DNA from: Acidobacteriota bacterium
Lineage (GTDB): Bacteria; Acidobacteriota; Vicinamibacteria; Vicinamibacterales; 2-12-FULL-66-21
Reading direction: 5' to 3'
Assembly: GCA_013362195.1 (NCBI GenBank)
Contig: JABFWM010000149.1
Coordinates: 1 to 5,907 of the forward strand
DNA length: 5,907 nt
This document shows, piece after piece, positions 1 through 5,310 of the stretch. The position numbers and the translations under genes are program-made. A model generated the notes under the pieces. The model saw only the letters and a list, made by a program, of their open reading frames with translations, searched no databases and was not told the origin of the DNA. The stretch's first letter is position 1, and each line of letters begins with the position of its first letter.

Positions 1-69
1 CGCCCCGATCGCAATCAGATCGCGTCCGCCGAGGAGCGCCTCGGCTTCTTCCAGCGTCATCGCGGTCAT
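1..69 (-). CDS. N-terminal fragment of a probable futalosine-pathway radical SAM enzyme (MqnC/MqnE type)
   Basis: Only the first 23 codons are present; the gene runs off the left edge. The ATG at 69-67 overlaps the TGA stop of the UbiD-family gene (68-66) in an ATGA arrangement, which implies translational coupling. A second in-frame ATG lies three codons later (60-58). The visible peptide contains MTLEEAEALLGGRD followed by LIAIGA. This resembles the 'EEAxxLLxxxDLLxLGxLA' opening of cyclic dehypoxanthinyl futalosine synthase (MqnC) and aminofutalosine synthase (MqnE), which build menaquinone by the futalosine route. The CxxxCxxC cluster motif that would prove a radical SAM enzyme lies outside the window. 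The neighbouring UbiD-type decarboxylase fits menaquinone synthesis. MqnC and MqnE cannot be told apart from this fragment, and a CofH-like protein is also possible. That a gene starts here is much surer than its function. Confidence 0.5.
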   Translation of the reverse strand, partial: MTAMTLEEAEALLGGRDLIAIGA

Positions 70-1520
70 GGCTTCCATCCCTGCCGAATGCGGCGCCAGA
101 TCTCCTCGGCGCGCCGCGCCGCCGCGTCGGTGGTCCTGATCCGCTCGGGCCACGGACGCTTGAACCCTTCGGATGGCCACTTGCGTGTCGCATCGATGCC
201 CATCTTGCTCCCGAACGCCGGCAGATCGCTCGCATCCTCGAGGTCGTCCACCGGCCCGCGCATGAACTGGATGTCGCGCTCCGGATCGATGTGCGTGCCC
301 ACGATCCAGGCGACCTCCGACTGGTTCTGCACGTCCACGTCCTTGTCGACGACGATGATCGTCTTCGAGAACATCAGCTGCCCGAGTCCCCAGACCGCGT
401 TCATGATTTTTCGCGCGTGCCCGGGATACCGCTTGTCGATCGAGATGATGACGAGATTGTGGAAGATGCCCTCGGCGGGAAAGTGCATGTCGACGATCTC
501 GGGCACGGTCTTGCGGATGAGCGGCAGGAAAATCCGTTCGCTCGCCTTCCCGAGATAGTAGTCCTCCATCGGCGGAATGCCGACCACGGTCGTCAGATAG
601 ATCGGGTGCTTGCGCCGCGTCACGCAGGTGAGGTGGAACACCGGATAGTCGTCGGGATGAGAGTAGAACCCGGTGTGGTCGCCGAACGGCCCCTCGCGGC
701 GCCGCTCGCCCGGCTCGACGTAGCCTTCGAGGACGATCTGCGCGTTGGCCGGGACCTCGAGATCGACGGTGACGCACTTGACGAGTTCCACGCGCTCGCG
801 GCGCAGAAAGCCCGCGAGCAGCAATTCGTCGAGCCCTTCCGGCATCGGCGCCGTCGCGGCGAACGGCAGCGCGGGGTCGGCGCCGAGCGCGACCGCAACC
901 GGCAGTCGCGTGCCCAGCCGCTCGGCCACTCGATAGTGCTGCGCCCCGCCCTTGTGGCGCTGCCAGTGCATCCCGGTCGTACGCTCGTCGTAGACCTGCA
1001 TCCGATACGTGCCGATGTTCCGCATGCCGGTCTCGGGGTCTTTCGTGAACACCATCGGCAGCGTGATATAGGGACCGCCGTCCGACGGCCAGCATTTGAG
1101 GATCGGGATGCCCTCGAGCGTCCCGTTCTTCTGCACGACTTCCTGGCAGGGTCCGCTGCTCACCGTCTTCGGCAGCAGATCCTTGAGGCGGCCGAGCATC
1201 GGCAGCATCTTCAGGGCGTCGAGGACGCCGGCAGGGATCTTCGGATTCGTCAGCTCGGCGATCTCCGCCGCAAGATCGTCGAGCGAGCGCACGCCGAGCG
1301 CCATGCACATCCGCGTCATCGATCCGTAGAGATTGATTGCCACCGGCATGTCGTGTCCGGTCGGCTGCTCGAACAGCAGCGCCGGACCGCCGCCTGGCGA
1401 CTTCGAGACACGATCGGTGACCGCGGCGATCTCGAGCTCCGGGCTGACCGGCTCGGTGATGCGCGCAAGCTCGCGCGTGTTGTCGAGGGCGTCGATGAAC
1501 GCGATCAGATCATGAAACAT
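66..1520 (-). CDS. ubiD: UbiD-family prenylated-FMN-dependent aromatic-acid decarboxylase
   Basis: This 484-aa protein is close to the usual UbiD length. UbiD enzymes use prenylated FMN, made by UbiX, to decarboxylate aromatic or alpha,beta-unsaturated acids reversibly. Visible hallmarks are the NIGTYRMQV segment (168-176), whose Arg173 should be the catalytic arginine, RHKGG (188-192), and EGPFGDHTGFY (276-286). In the last, Glu276 and Asp281 keep the five-residue spacing of the catalytic acid pair. The C-terminal GSKMGIDATRKWP (437-449) is the conserved family tail. The N-terminus (DLIAFIDAL, then ELARI) matches the normal family start, so the ATG at 1520 is preferred. There is no Shine-Dalgarno sequence; a 7-nt repeat array abuts the start codon. 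Its stop overlaps the next gene, which looks like a menaquinone gene, so decarboxylation of a naphthoate intermediate in the futalosine pathway is the favoured role. Classic 3-polyprenyl-4-hydroxybenzoate decarboxylase (ubiquinone) or another aromatic acid is not excluded. No ubiX is in the window. Confidence 0.93.
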   Translation of the reverse strand: MFHDLIAFIDALDNTRELARITEPVSPELEIAAVTDRVSKSPGGGPALLFEQPTGHDMPVAINLYGSMTRMCMALGVRSLDDLAAEIAELTNPKIPAGVLDALKMLPMLGRLKDLLPKTVSSGPCQEVVQKNGTLEGIPILKCWPSDGGPYITLPMVFTKDPETGMRNIGTYRMQVYDERTTGMHWQRHKGGAQHYRVAERLGTRLPVAVALGADPALPFAATAPMPEGLDELLLAGFLRRERVELVKCVTVDLEVPANAQIVLEGYVEPGERRREGPFGDHTGFYSHPDDYPVFHLTCVTRRKHPIYLTTVVGIPPMEDYYLGKASERIFLPLIRKTVPEIVDMHFPAEGIFHNLVIISIDKRYPGHARKIMNAVWGLGQLMFSKTIIVVDKDVDVQNQSEVAWIVGTHIDPERDIQFMRGPVDDLEDASDLPAFGSKMGIDATRKWPSEGFKRPWPERIRTTDAAARRAEEIWRRIRQGWKP

Positions 1521-1576
1521 GTCGGCAGTAGGTGGTTGGCAGTAGGCGGTAAGCGGTCAACGGTAGAACGTCACCT
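1521..1576. repeat. Degenerate 7-nt tandem repeat array, eight units, abutting the ubiD start codon
   Basis: On the plus strand, eight consecutive heptamers each begin with GT: GTCGGCA, GTAGGTG, GTTGGCA and GTAGGCG in the first half, then GTAAGCG and three more diverged units. Read along the ubiD transcript the best units are TGCCGAC, TGCCAAC and CGCCTAC, so the consensus is roughly TGCCKAC. The array fills the 79-nt gap between the oxidoreductase stop (1600) and the ubiD start except for 23 nt (1577-1599). It occupies the place where a Shine-Dalgarno sequence would be expected. The register is exact, with no indel over 56 nt. Its role is unknown. It resembles in form the short tandemly repeated heptamers known between genes of filamentous cyanobacteria, but no relationship is claimed. 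Confidence 0.75.
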
Positions 1577-1599
1577 GCAGCACCGGCCGCAGCTGTGCG

Positions 1600-2538
1600 C
1601 TACACGGTCTCCATCTTCTCCGCGATCGCCTGCGCCAATGCGAGCGCGCGGCGGCCGTCGACGCCGGTCACGAGCGGGGCGCGGCGGCCGCGCACGGCGC
1701 TCACGAAGTCGGCGAGCTCGCGCTTGAGCGGCTCCTCGCGCGCGATCGGCAGCTGGCCGCCTTGAATCTCCGGACGCTGGCCATCGCGCCGCACCAGCCG
1801 ATAGCCCTCCACTTCCTGCGACGCGTAGTCGATCGAGATGTAGGCGTCCGGCTGAAAGAAGCGGATCTTCCGCACGCGATCGCGGCTGATGCGGCTGGCC
1901 GTCACGTTCGCGATGCAGCCGTTCGCGAACCGCAGCCGCGCGTTGGCGATGTCGTACCGCTCGGTCAGCACCGGCACGCCGACCGCCTCGATGGCCGTGA
2001 CCTCCGACTTCACCATCGCGAGAATGACGTCGAGATCGTGGATCATCAAGTCGAACACGACGTCGATGTCGAGGCTGCGGTCCGGGAACGCGCCCAGCCG
2101 GTGCACCTCGATGAAGCGCGGCGTCGAGACCAGCGGCAGGACCGCGGCGACCGCCGGGTTGAACCGCTCGGTATGGCCGACCGCGAGCACCGCGCCCGAC
2201 GCGTGCGCGGCCGCCACGATGTCGTCGGCTTCGGCCAGCGATCGCGCGATCGGCTTCTCGACGAGCACGGCGGTGCCGCGCTGCAGGAAAGGACGCGCGA
2301 CCTCTGCATGCAACTCGGTCGGGACGGCAATCGTCACCGCGTCGACGCCATCGAACAGCTCGCGATAGTCCGTCAGCGCTCGCGCGCCCGTCGCCTCGGA
2401 CGCCGCCGCCGCGCGCTCGTGGACGGTATCGACGACGGCCGCCAGCTCCACGTCGTCCAGCGTGGCCAGCAGCCGCGCGTGATGGCGCCCGAGATGCCCG
2501 ACGCCGATCACCGCGACGCGGACCCGCGGGTCAGCCAC
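1600..2538 (-). CDS. Gfo/Idh/MocA-family NAD(P)-dependent oxidoreductase in a lipid A gene cluster
   Basis: This is a 312-aa protein read from the GTG at 2538-2536, which overlaps the lpxI stop by 8 nt. The frame is open further upstream to 2709, but the added residues are Arg/Ser-rich out-of-frame lpxI sequence with no family similarity, while the Rossmann strand begins directly after the GTG. Domains: an N-terminal NAD(P)-binding fold with GVGHLGRHHARLL (12-24, GxGxxG), the EKP signature (94-96, Lys95 likely in the active site), and GHTERFNP (121-128). A C-terminal beta-sheet domain contains DLMIHDLD (163-170), with Asp163 and His167 at the usual catalytic positions. Members oxidise or reduce sugars and sugar nucleotides. 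A Gfo/Idh gene next to lpxA/lpxI recurs in several Gram-negative phyla. GnnA, which makes UDP-3-keto-GlcNAc for 3-amino lipid A, belongs to this superfamily, so a sugar-nucleotide role is plausible. No GnnB-like aminotransferase is visible, so the substrate is unassigned. Confidence 0.9.
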   Translation of the reverse strand: MADPRVRVAVIGVGHLGRHHARLLATLDDVELAAVVDTVHERAAAASEATGARALTDYRELFDGVDAVTIAVPTELHAEVARPFLQRGTAVLVEKPIARSLAEADDIVAAAHASGAVLAVGHTERFNPAVAAVLPLVSTPRFIEVHRLGAFPDRSLDIDVVFDLMIHDLDVILAMVKSEVTAIEAVGVPVLTERYDIANARLRFANGCIANVTASRISRDRVRKIRFFQPDAYISIDYASQEVEGYRLVRRDGQRPEIQGGQLPIAREEPLKRELADFVSAVRGRRAPLVTGVDGRRALALAQAIAEKMETV

Positions 2539-3370
2539 GCGCCCCTGCCGTGACCGCCGCGCGCCCCACGATCGCGATGCCCGCGTCGTTCGCCGCCGCG
2601 AGCACGCGATCGCCGTCCACGAGCAGCGTCCGGCCCGCATCGATCGACAGCGCGGTCGCCCCGGCGGCGCGCATCGAGTCGATCGTCGCGACCCCGACCA
2701 CCGGCACATCGAAGCGCATGTCCTGACGCGGCTTCGCGACTTTCACGACCCGCGAGCCCGGTCCGGCGATCTCGCCGGCGCGCCGGATCACCGCGTCAGT
2801 CCCTTCCATCGCTTCGACCGCCACGACCGCCTGATCCTTCACGACAATCGTCTGCCCGACGTCGAGGCCCGCGATCGTGTCCGCGACGCTGTACCCGAAC
2901 GCGAAGTCGGCCGCCTCGCCTGCATCGGGCGCGCGCGCCGTGAGCGGCCCGGCGCCGGCGAGCAGCGGCGCAAGGAACGCGGTCGAGTCGAGCAGCTCGA
3001 TCCCTTCATCGCGCAGCACGTCGGCCACCGCCGAGATCAGCGCATCCGTGTTCCGCGCCTTCAACTTCATCAGCACCGACAGCAGCGTGAAGTCGGGGAT
3101 GATGCCCGAGAAGATCCTGGCGTGTTTGACCTGCCCGGCCATGATCGCCTGCTTCGCCCCGGCGGCCTTCAGGACCTTGATACACTTACCGAGATGGCCC
3201 AGTGACACCCAGTGCAGGCCGGCGCCCGCCTCGCGGGCGGCCTCCTCGAGCTCGGGGAACGCTTCCTCCTTGACGGCCACGACCGTGACGTCGTGCCCGA
3301 GGCTGCGGGCGCCCTGAAGGACGAGAAAGGGGAACCGGCCGTTGCCGGCAATCAGGCCGATGCGGGACAC
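2531..3370 (-). CDS. lpxI: UDP-2,3-diacylglucosamine pyrophosphatase LpxI
   Basis: This is a 279-aa protein of the LpxI (formerly DUF1009) family. LpxI hydrolyses UDP-2,3-diacylglucosamine to lipid X and UMP, the fourth lipid A step, in bacteria that lack LpxH. It acts at the cytosolic face of the inner membrane. Visible family features are the opening IGLIAGNGRFP (4-14), IMAGQVKH (76-83) with SGIIPDF (88-94), and KPRQDMRFDVPVVG (213-226). Asp221 in the last probably corresponds to the catalytic Asp reported for Caulobacter LpxI. A C-terminal segment ending IDAGRTLLVD (243-252) is also typical. The start is GTG at 3370-3368; an in-frame TGA nine bases upstream makes it the earliest possible start. 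No Shine-Dalgarno sequence is visible. The stop overlaps the oxidoreductase start, so the two are probably co-translated. A plus-strand gene separates it from fabZ-lpxA, so it probably needs its own promoter. Confidence 0.95.
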   Translation of the reverse strand: MSRIGLIAGNGRFPFLVLQGARSLGHDVTVVAVKEEAFPELEEAAREAGAGLHWVSLGHLGKCIKVLKAAGAKQAIMAGQVKHARIFSGIIPDFTLLSVLMKLKARNTDALISAVADVLRDEGIELLDSTAFLAPLLAGAGPLTARAPDAGEAADFAFGYSVADTIAGLDVGQTIVVKDQAVVAVEAMEGTDAVIRRAGEIAGPGSRVVKVAKPRQDMRFDVPVVGVATIDSMRAAGATALSIDAGRTLLVDGDRVLAAANDAGIAIVGRAAVTAGARG

Positions 3371-3392
3371 GTGGAGTCAAAAGCTGGTGTCA

Positions 3393-3476
3393 ATGCCGGC
3401 TGACGGCCGCCGGATGCCGGCTGAACGTCGGCGCCTCGCATGCGGCATCGGGCATTCGGCATCGACTCTTGAGCAT
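3393..3476. repeat. Degenerate 7-nt tandem repeat array with internal dyad, about twelve units, in the divergent spacer
   Basis: The array lies between the divergent starts of lpxI (3370) and the plus-strand gene (3498). It reads in strict 7-nt register. The left half (3393-3427) has units such as ATGCCGG (3393 and 3414), CTGACGG and CCGCCGG. The right half (3435-3476) has CTCGCAT, GCGGCAT, CGGGCAT, TCGGCAT and TGAGCAT. The halves are roughly reverse complements: GATGCCG at 3413-3419 is the exact inverse of CGGCATC at 3443-3449 and again at 3457-3463, so hairpins are possible in either transcript. Within the ~127-nt spacer the remaining sequence is 3371-3392 next to lpxI and 3477-3497, which holds the ribosome binding site. 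A TATCAT hexamer (3476-3481) could be a -10 box for the plus-strand gene, but it has no convincing -35 partner and would leave a leader of only about 10 nt. Confidence 0.7.
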
Positions 3477-3487
3477 ATCATCGAGGC

Positions 3488-3495
3488 AGGAGAGG
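3488..3495 (+). promoter_or_regulatory. Strong Shine-Dalgarno site for the small exported protein
   Basis: The sequence AGGAGAGG lies just before the ATG at 3498, with AGGAG five bases from the start codon. It is the only near-consensus ribosome binding site seen in the window and decides the start of the plus-strand gene. The open frame continues upstream to 3342 through the repeat array, but nothing there looks like coding sequence, and the signal peptide begins exactly at this ATG. Confidence 0.8.
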
Positions 3496-3497
3496 CA

Positions 3498-3920
3498 ATG
3501 TTTCGACCCTTCGGGCGCGGTCTGCTGCTGTGCGCGGCGCTCGCGCTGGCGGCCCGCTGCGGCGCCGGCGCCACGCCGATCGTTCCCACCAACCCGACGA
3601 TCACCACCGACACGTTCACCGGTCAGCTCACGCCGAACGGGGCCTACACGCACCAGAACGCCGTCCATGCCACCGGCAAGGTCACCGCGACGCTGACGTC
3701 GGTTCAGCCCGATGCCACGAAGACGATTGGCTTCAGCCTCGGGACCGTCATCGGCACGACCTGCCAGGCCGTGCTTGCAAACGACGCCGCGGTGCAGACG
3801 AATGTATTGACCGGGACCGCGCAGATCGGAGGCTCGTTCTGCCTGCGCGTGTACGACGTCGGAAGCGTGACCACGGACACCGGACCGTTCACCTACACGG
3901 TCACGGTCGAACATCCCTGA
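3498..3920 (+). CDS. Small exported beta-rich protein of unknown function
   Basis: A 140-aa protein with an N-terminal export signal: basic MFRPFGRG, hydrophobic LLLCAALALAA (9-19), then RCGAGA. Cleavage by signal peptidase I after GAGA is plausible. The position of Cys21 suggests a lipobox (LAARC), but Arg at -1 is not accepted in canonical lipoprotein signals. The mature part (27-140) is rich in Thr, Val and Gly with alternating hydrophobic pattern (TGKVTATLTSV 59-69, FTYTVTVEHP 131-140), as expected for an all-beta sandwich. It resembles the pre-peptidase C-terminal (PPC-like) folds of secreted proteins, by pattern only. Two Cys, in GTTCQ (86-90) and SFCLRVYDV (113-121), could form a disulfide. 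It is the only plus-strand gene here, convergent with fabZ-lpxA and divergent from lpxI, with its own strong ribosome binding site. The family looks like a lineage-specific lipoprotein or secreted protein; function and partners are unknown. Confidence 0.82.
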   Translation: MFRPFGRGLLLCAALALAARCGAGATPIVPTNPTITTDTFTGQLTPNGAYTHQNAVHATGKVTATLTSVQPDATKTIGFSLGTVIGTTCQAVLANDAAVQTNVLTGTAQIGGSFCLRVYDVGSVTTDTGPFTYTVTVEHP

Positions 3921-3925
3921 CCGTT

Positions 3926-4019
3926 CCACCCACGGATGAAGATGGCGCAGGCGGCGTTCGTCCGGATGGCGAACGTGATGCCGTTGCCATCCGTGTCCAT
4001 CACTCTCCGTCCGTGGTGG
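3926..4019. repeat. Nested inverted repeats and 10-nt tandem repeats between convergent genes; possible bidirectional terminator
   Basis: This spacer separates two convergent stop codons (3920 and 4021). A central hairpin pairs GGATGGC (3964-3970) with GCCATCC (3986-3992). It is extended by AACG (3972-3975) with CGTT (3982-3985), leaving G3971 bulged and a 6-nt loop. An outer arm pairs CCACCCACGGA (3926-3936) with 4010-4019, ten base pairs with one bulged C. An alternative perfect 8-bp pairing joins CACGGATG (3931-3938) and CATCCGTG (3988-3995). Three 10-nt units start at 3987, 3997 and 4007: CCATCCGTGT, CCATCACTCT, CCGTCCGTGG. No T-tract follows on either strand, so a standard intrinsic terminator is not shown. 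The position suits transcription termination or mRNA 3'-end protection for both genes. Confidence 0.55.
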
Positions 4020-4020
4020 G

Positions 4021-5292
4021 TCAGTCTTCCACCACTTCCTCTACTCTTCGGCTCGGGCGGCGCAGTCCGACGCCGCGCTTCGACGACCGGATGAACTCGA
4101 CGACGTAGCGGACCTCGTCGGACTGCAGCGTCGCGTCGCATTCGATCTGCGCGAGCGCGCGGCTGGTGTTCGAGTGCAGCAGGTGGCGGTAGGCGCGCTG
4201 CAGCTTGGAGATGCGATCCGGCGAAAAGCCGCGGCGGATCAGGCCGATGCGGTTGATGCCGTAGATGCGCGCGCGGTTGCCGACGGTCTTGGCATACGGC
4301 AGCGCGTCCTTCGTGACGACCGAATAGCCGCCGATGAACGCGTACTTCCCGACGCGGCAGAACTGATGGACGCCGGAGAACGCCCCGATGTTCGCGTAGT
4401 CGTCGACCAGCACGTGCCCCGCGAGCGTCGCGCCGTTGCCGAAGATGGTGTCGTTGGCGACGTGGCAGTCGTGCGCGATGTGCGTGTAGGCCATCAGCAG
4501 ATTGCGGTCGCCGATGCTGGTCAGGCCGCCGCCGCCCGAGGTGCCGCGGTGGATCGTGACGAACTCGCGGATCACGTTGCGATGGCCGATCGCGGTGCGC
4601 GTCGGCTCGCCGCCGAACTTCAGGTCCTGCGGCACCAGGCCGATCGACGCCATGGGAAAGATCCGGTTGCCGTCGCCGATCGTCGTCCAGCCGTCGATCA
4701 CCGTCGACGCCCCGACCGTGCAGTCGCGGCCGATCTGCACGTGTTCGCCTATCGATACGTACGGACCGACGACGGTGCCCGCGCCGATGCGCGCGCCGGG
4801 ATGAACGATCGCGGTCGGATGAATCTCGGCGCCAGCCTGGGTGCCCGCACCCGCCGCCAGCTCCAGCGCCATCACCAGCTCCGCTTCGGCGACGATCCCG
4901 CCGTCGGTGCTGGCGACGCCCCTGGCGCGCGCCATCGACGTGCGGCGCGCCCCCAGCGTCACCTCGAGCTGCAGCCGATCGCCGGGCACGACCTGCTTCC
5001 GGAACTTCGCCTTGTCGACGCCGCGCAGCCACGCCCGCGAAGCCGGCATCCCCGCGCCGCCCTGCGTCAGGAGAATGGTCGCGACCTGCGCGAGCGTTTC
5101 AATCATCAGCACGCCCGGCATCAGCGGCTCGCCGGGAAAGTGCCCTTGAAAGAAGTCTTCGTTGACCGTGACGTTCTTGACCGCGACCACGCGGCGTCCC
5201 GGATCGTGCTCCGTGACCGCGTCGACGAGCGGAAACGGATAGCGGTAACAGAGACGATCGATGGCCGCGGGGATGTTGATGGAGGGGGGCAC
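4021..5292 (-). CDS. fabZ-lpxA: Fusion of 3-hydroxyacyl-ACP dehydratase FabZ and UDP-N-acetylglucosamine acyltransferase LpxA
   Basis: One uninterrupted 423-aa frame. Residues 1-146 are a complete FabZ hot-dog domain: YRYPFPLVDAV (16-26), GHFPGEPLMPGVLMIETLAQ (50-69), with catalytic His51 and Glu65. It dehydrates (R)-3-hydroxyacyl-ACP for fatty-acid elongation. After a short Ala/Gly linker (147-154), residues 155-423 are a left-handed beta-helix LpxA. This aligns without gaps to E. coli LpxA at an offset of 149: QDLK (222-225), EFVTIHRG (243-250), HIAHDC (271-276, catalytic His274), AGHV (291-294), VHQFC (308-312) and RRGFS (353-357). LpxA transfers the 3-hydroxyacyl group to UDP-GlcNAc, the first lipid A step. 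Gly322 sits at the acyl-length ruler position, Gly173 in E. coli, which suggests a long chain. The start is GTG at 5292, with an in-frame TGA 18 nt upstream and no Shine-Dalgarno sequence. FabZ and LpxA are normally separate adjacent genes. The protein ends in a basic-then-acidic tail. Confidence 0.95.
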   Translation of the reverse strand: MPPSINIPAAIDRLCYRYPFPLVDAVTEHDPGRRVVAVKNVTVNEDFFQGHFPGEPLMPGVLMIETLAQVATILLTQGGAGMPASRAWLRGVDKAKFRKQVVPGDRLQLEVTLGARRTSMARARGVASTDGGIVAEAELVMALELAAGAGTQAGAEIHPTAIVHPGARIGAGTVVGPYVSIGEHVQIGRDCTVGASTVIDGWTTIGDGNRIFPMASIGLVPQDLKFGGEPTRTAIGHRNVIREFVTIHRGTSGGGGLTSIGDRNLLMAYTHIAHDCHVANDTIFGNGATLAGHVLVDDYANIGAFSGVHQFCRVGKYAFIGGYSVVTKDALPYAKTVGNRARIYGINRIGLIRRGFSPDRISKLQRAYRHLLHSNTSRALAQIECDATLQSDEVRYVVEFIRSSKRGVGLRRPSRRVEEVVED

Positions 5293-5310
5293 GAGAGGCA
5301 GAGTGTATCA

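Noticed and set aside
291..1727. A 478-codon plus-strand open frame opposite ubiD
   Set aside because: It is antisense to a gene with clear catalytic motifs, and its translation is a low-complexity mix of Arg, His, Asp and Val, as expected from the reverse frame of GC-rich coding DNA. No start context or family features.
1600..2709. A longer version of the oxidoreductase starting at 2709
   Set aside because: The extra 57 residues overlap lpxI out of frame and are Arg/Ser-rich. The Rossmann fold starts right after the GTG at 2538.
3388..3393. TTGACA on the minus strand upstream of lpxI as a -35 box
   Set aside because: At 17-nt spacing the would-be -10 falls inside the lpxI start and reads GTGTCC. 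No matching -10, so a promoter is not supported.
3393..3476. CRISPR-like array
   Set aside because: Units are 7 nt with no spacers; the arrangement is simple tandem repetition.
3342..3497. Upstream in-frame extension of the small exported protein
   Set aside because: It would run through lpxI and the heptamer array; the AGGAGAGG site and the signal peptide both point to the ATG at 3498.
3893..5032. A 379-codon minus-strand frame overlapping fabZ-lpxA
   Set aside because: It is Arg-rich out-of-frame sequence over the LpxA domain; the fabZ-lpxA frame carries the conserved residues.
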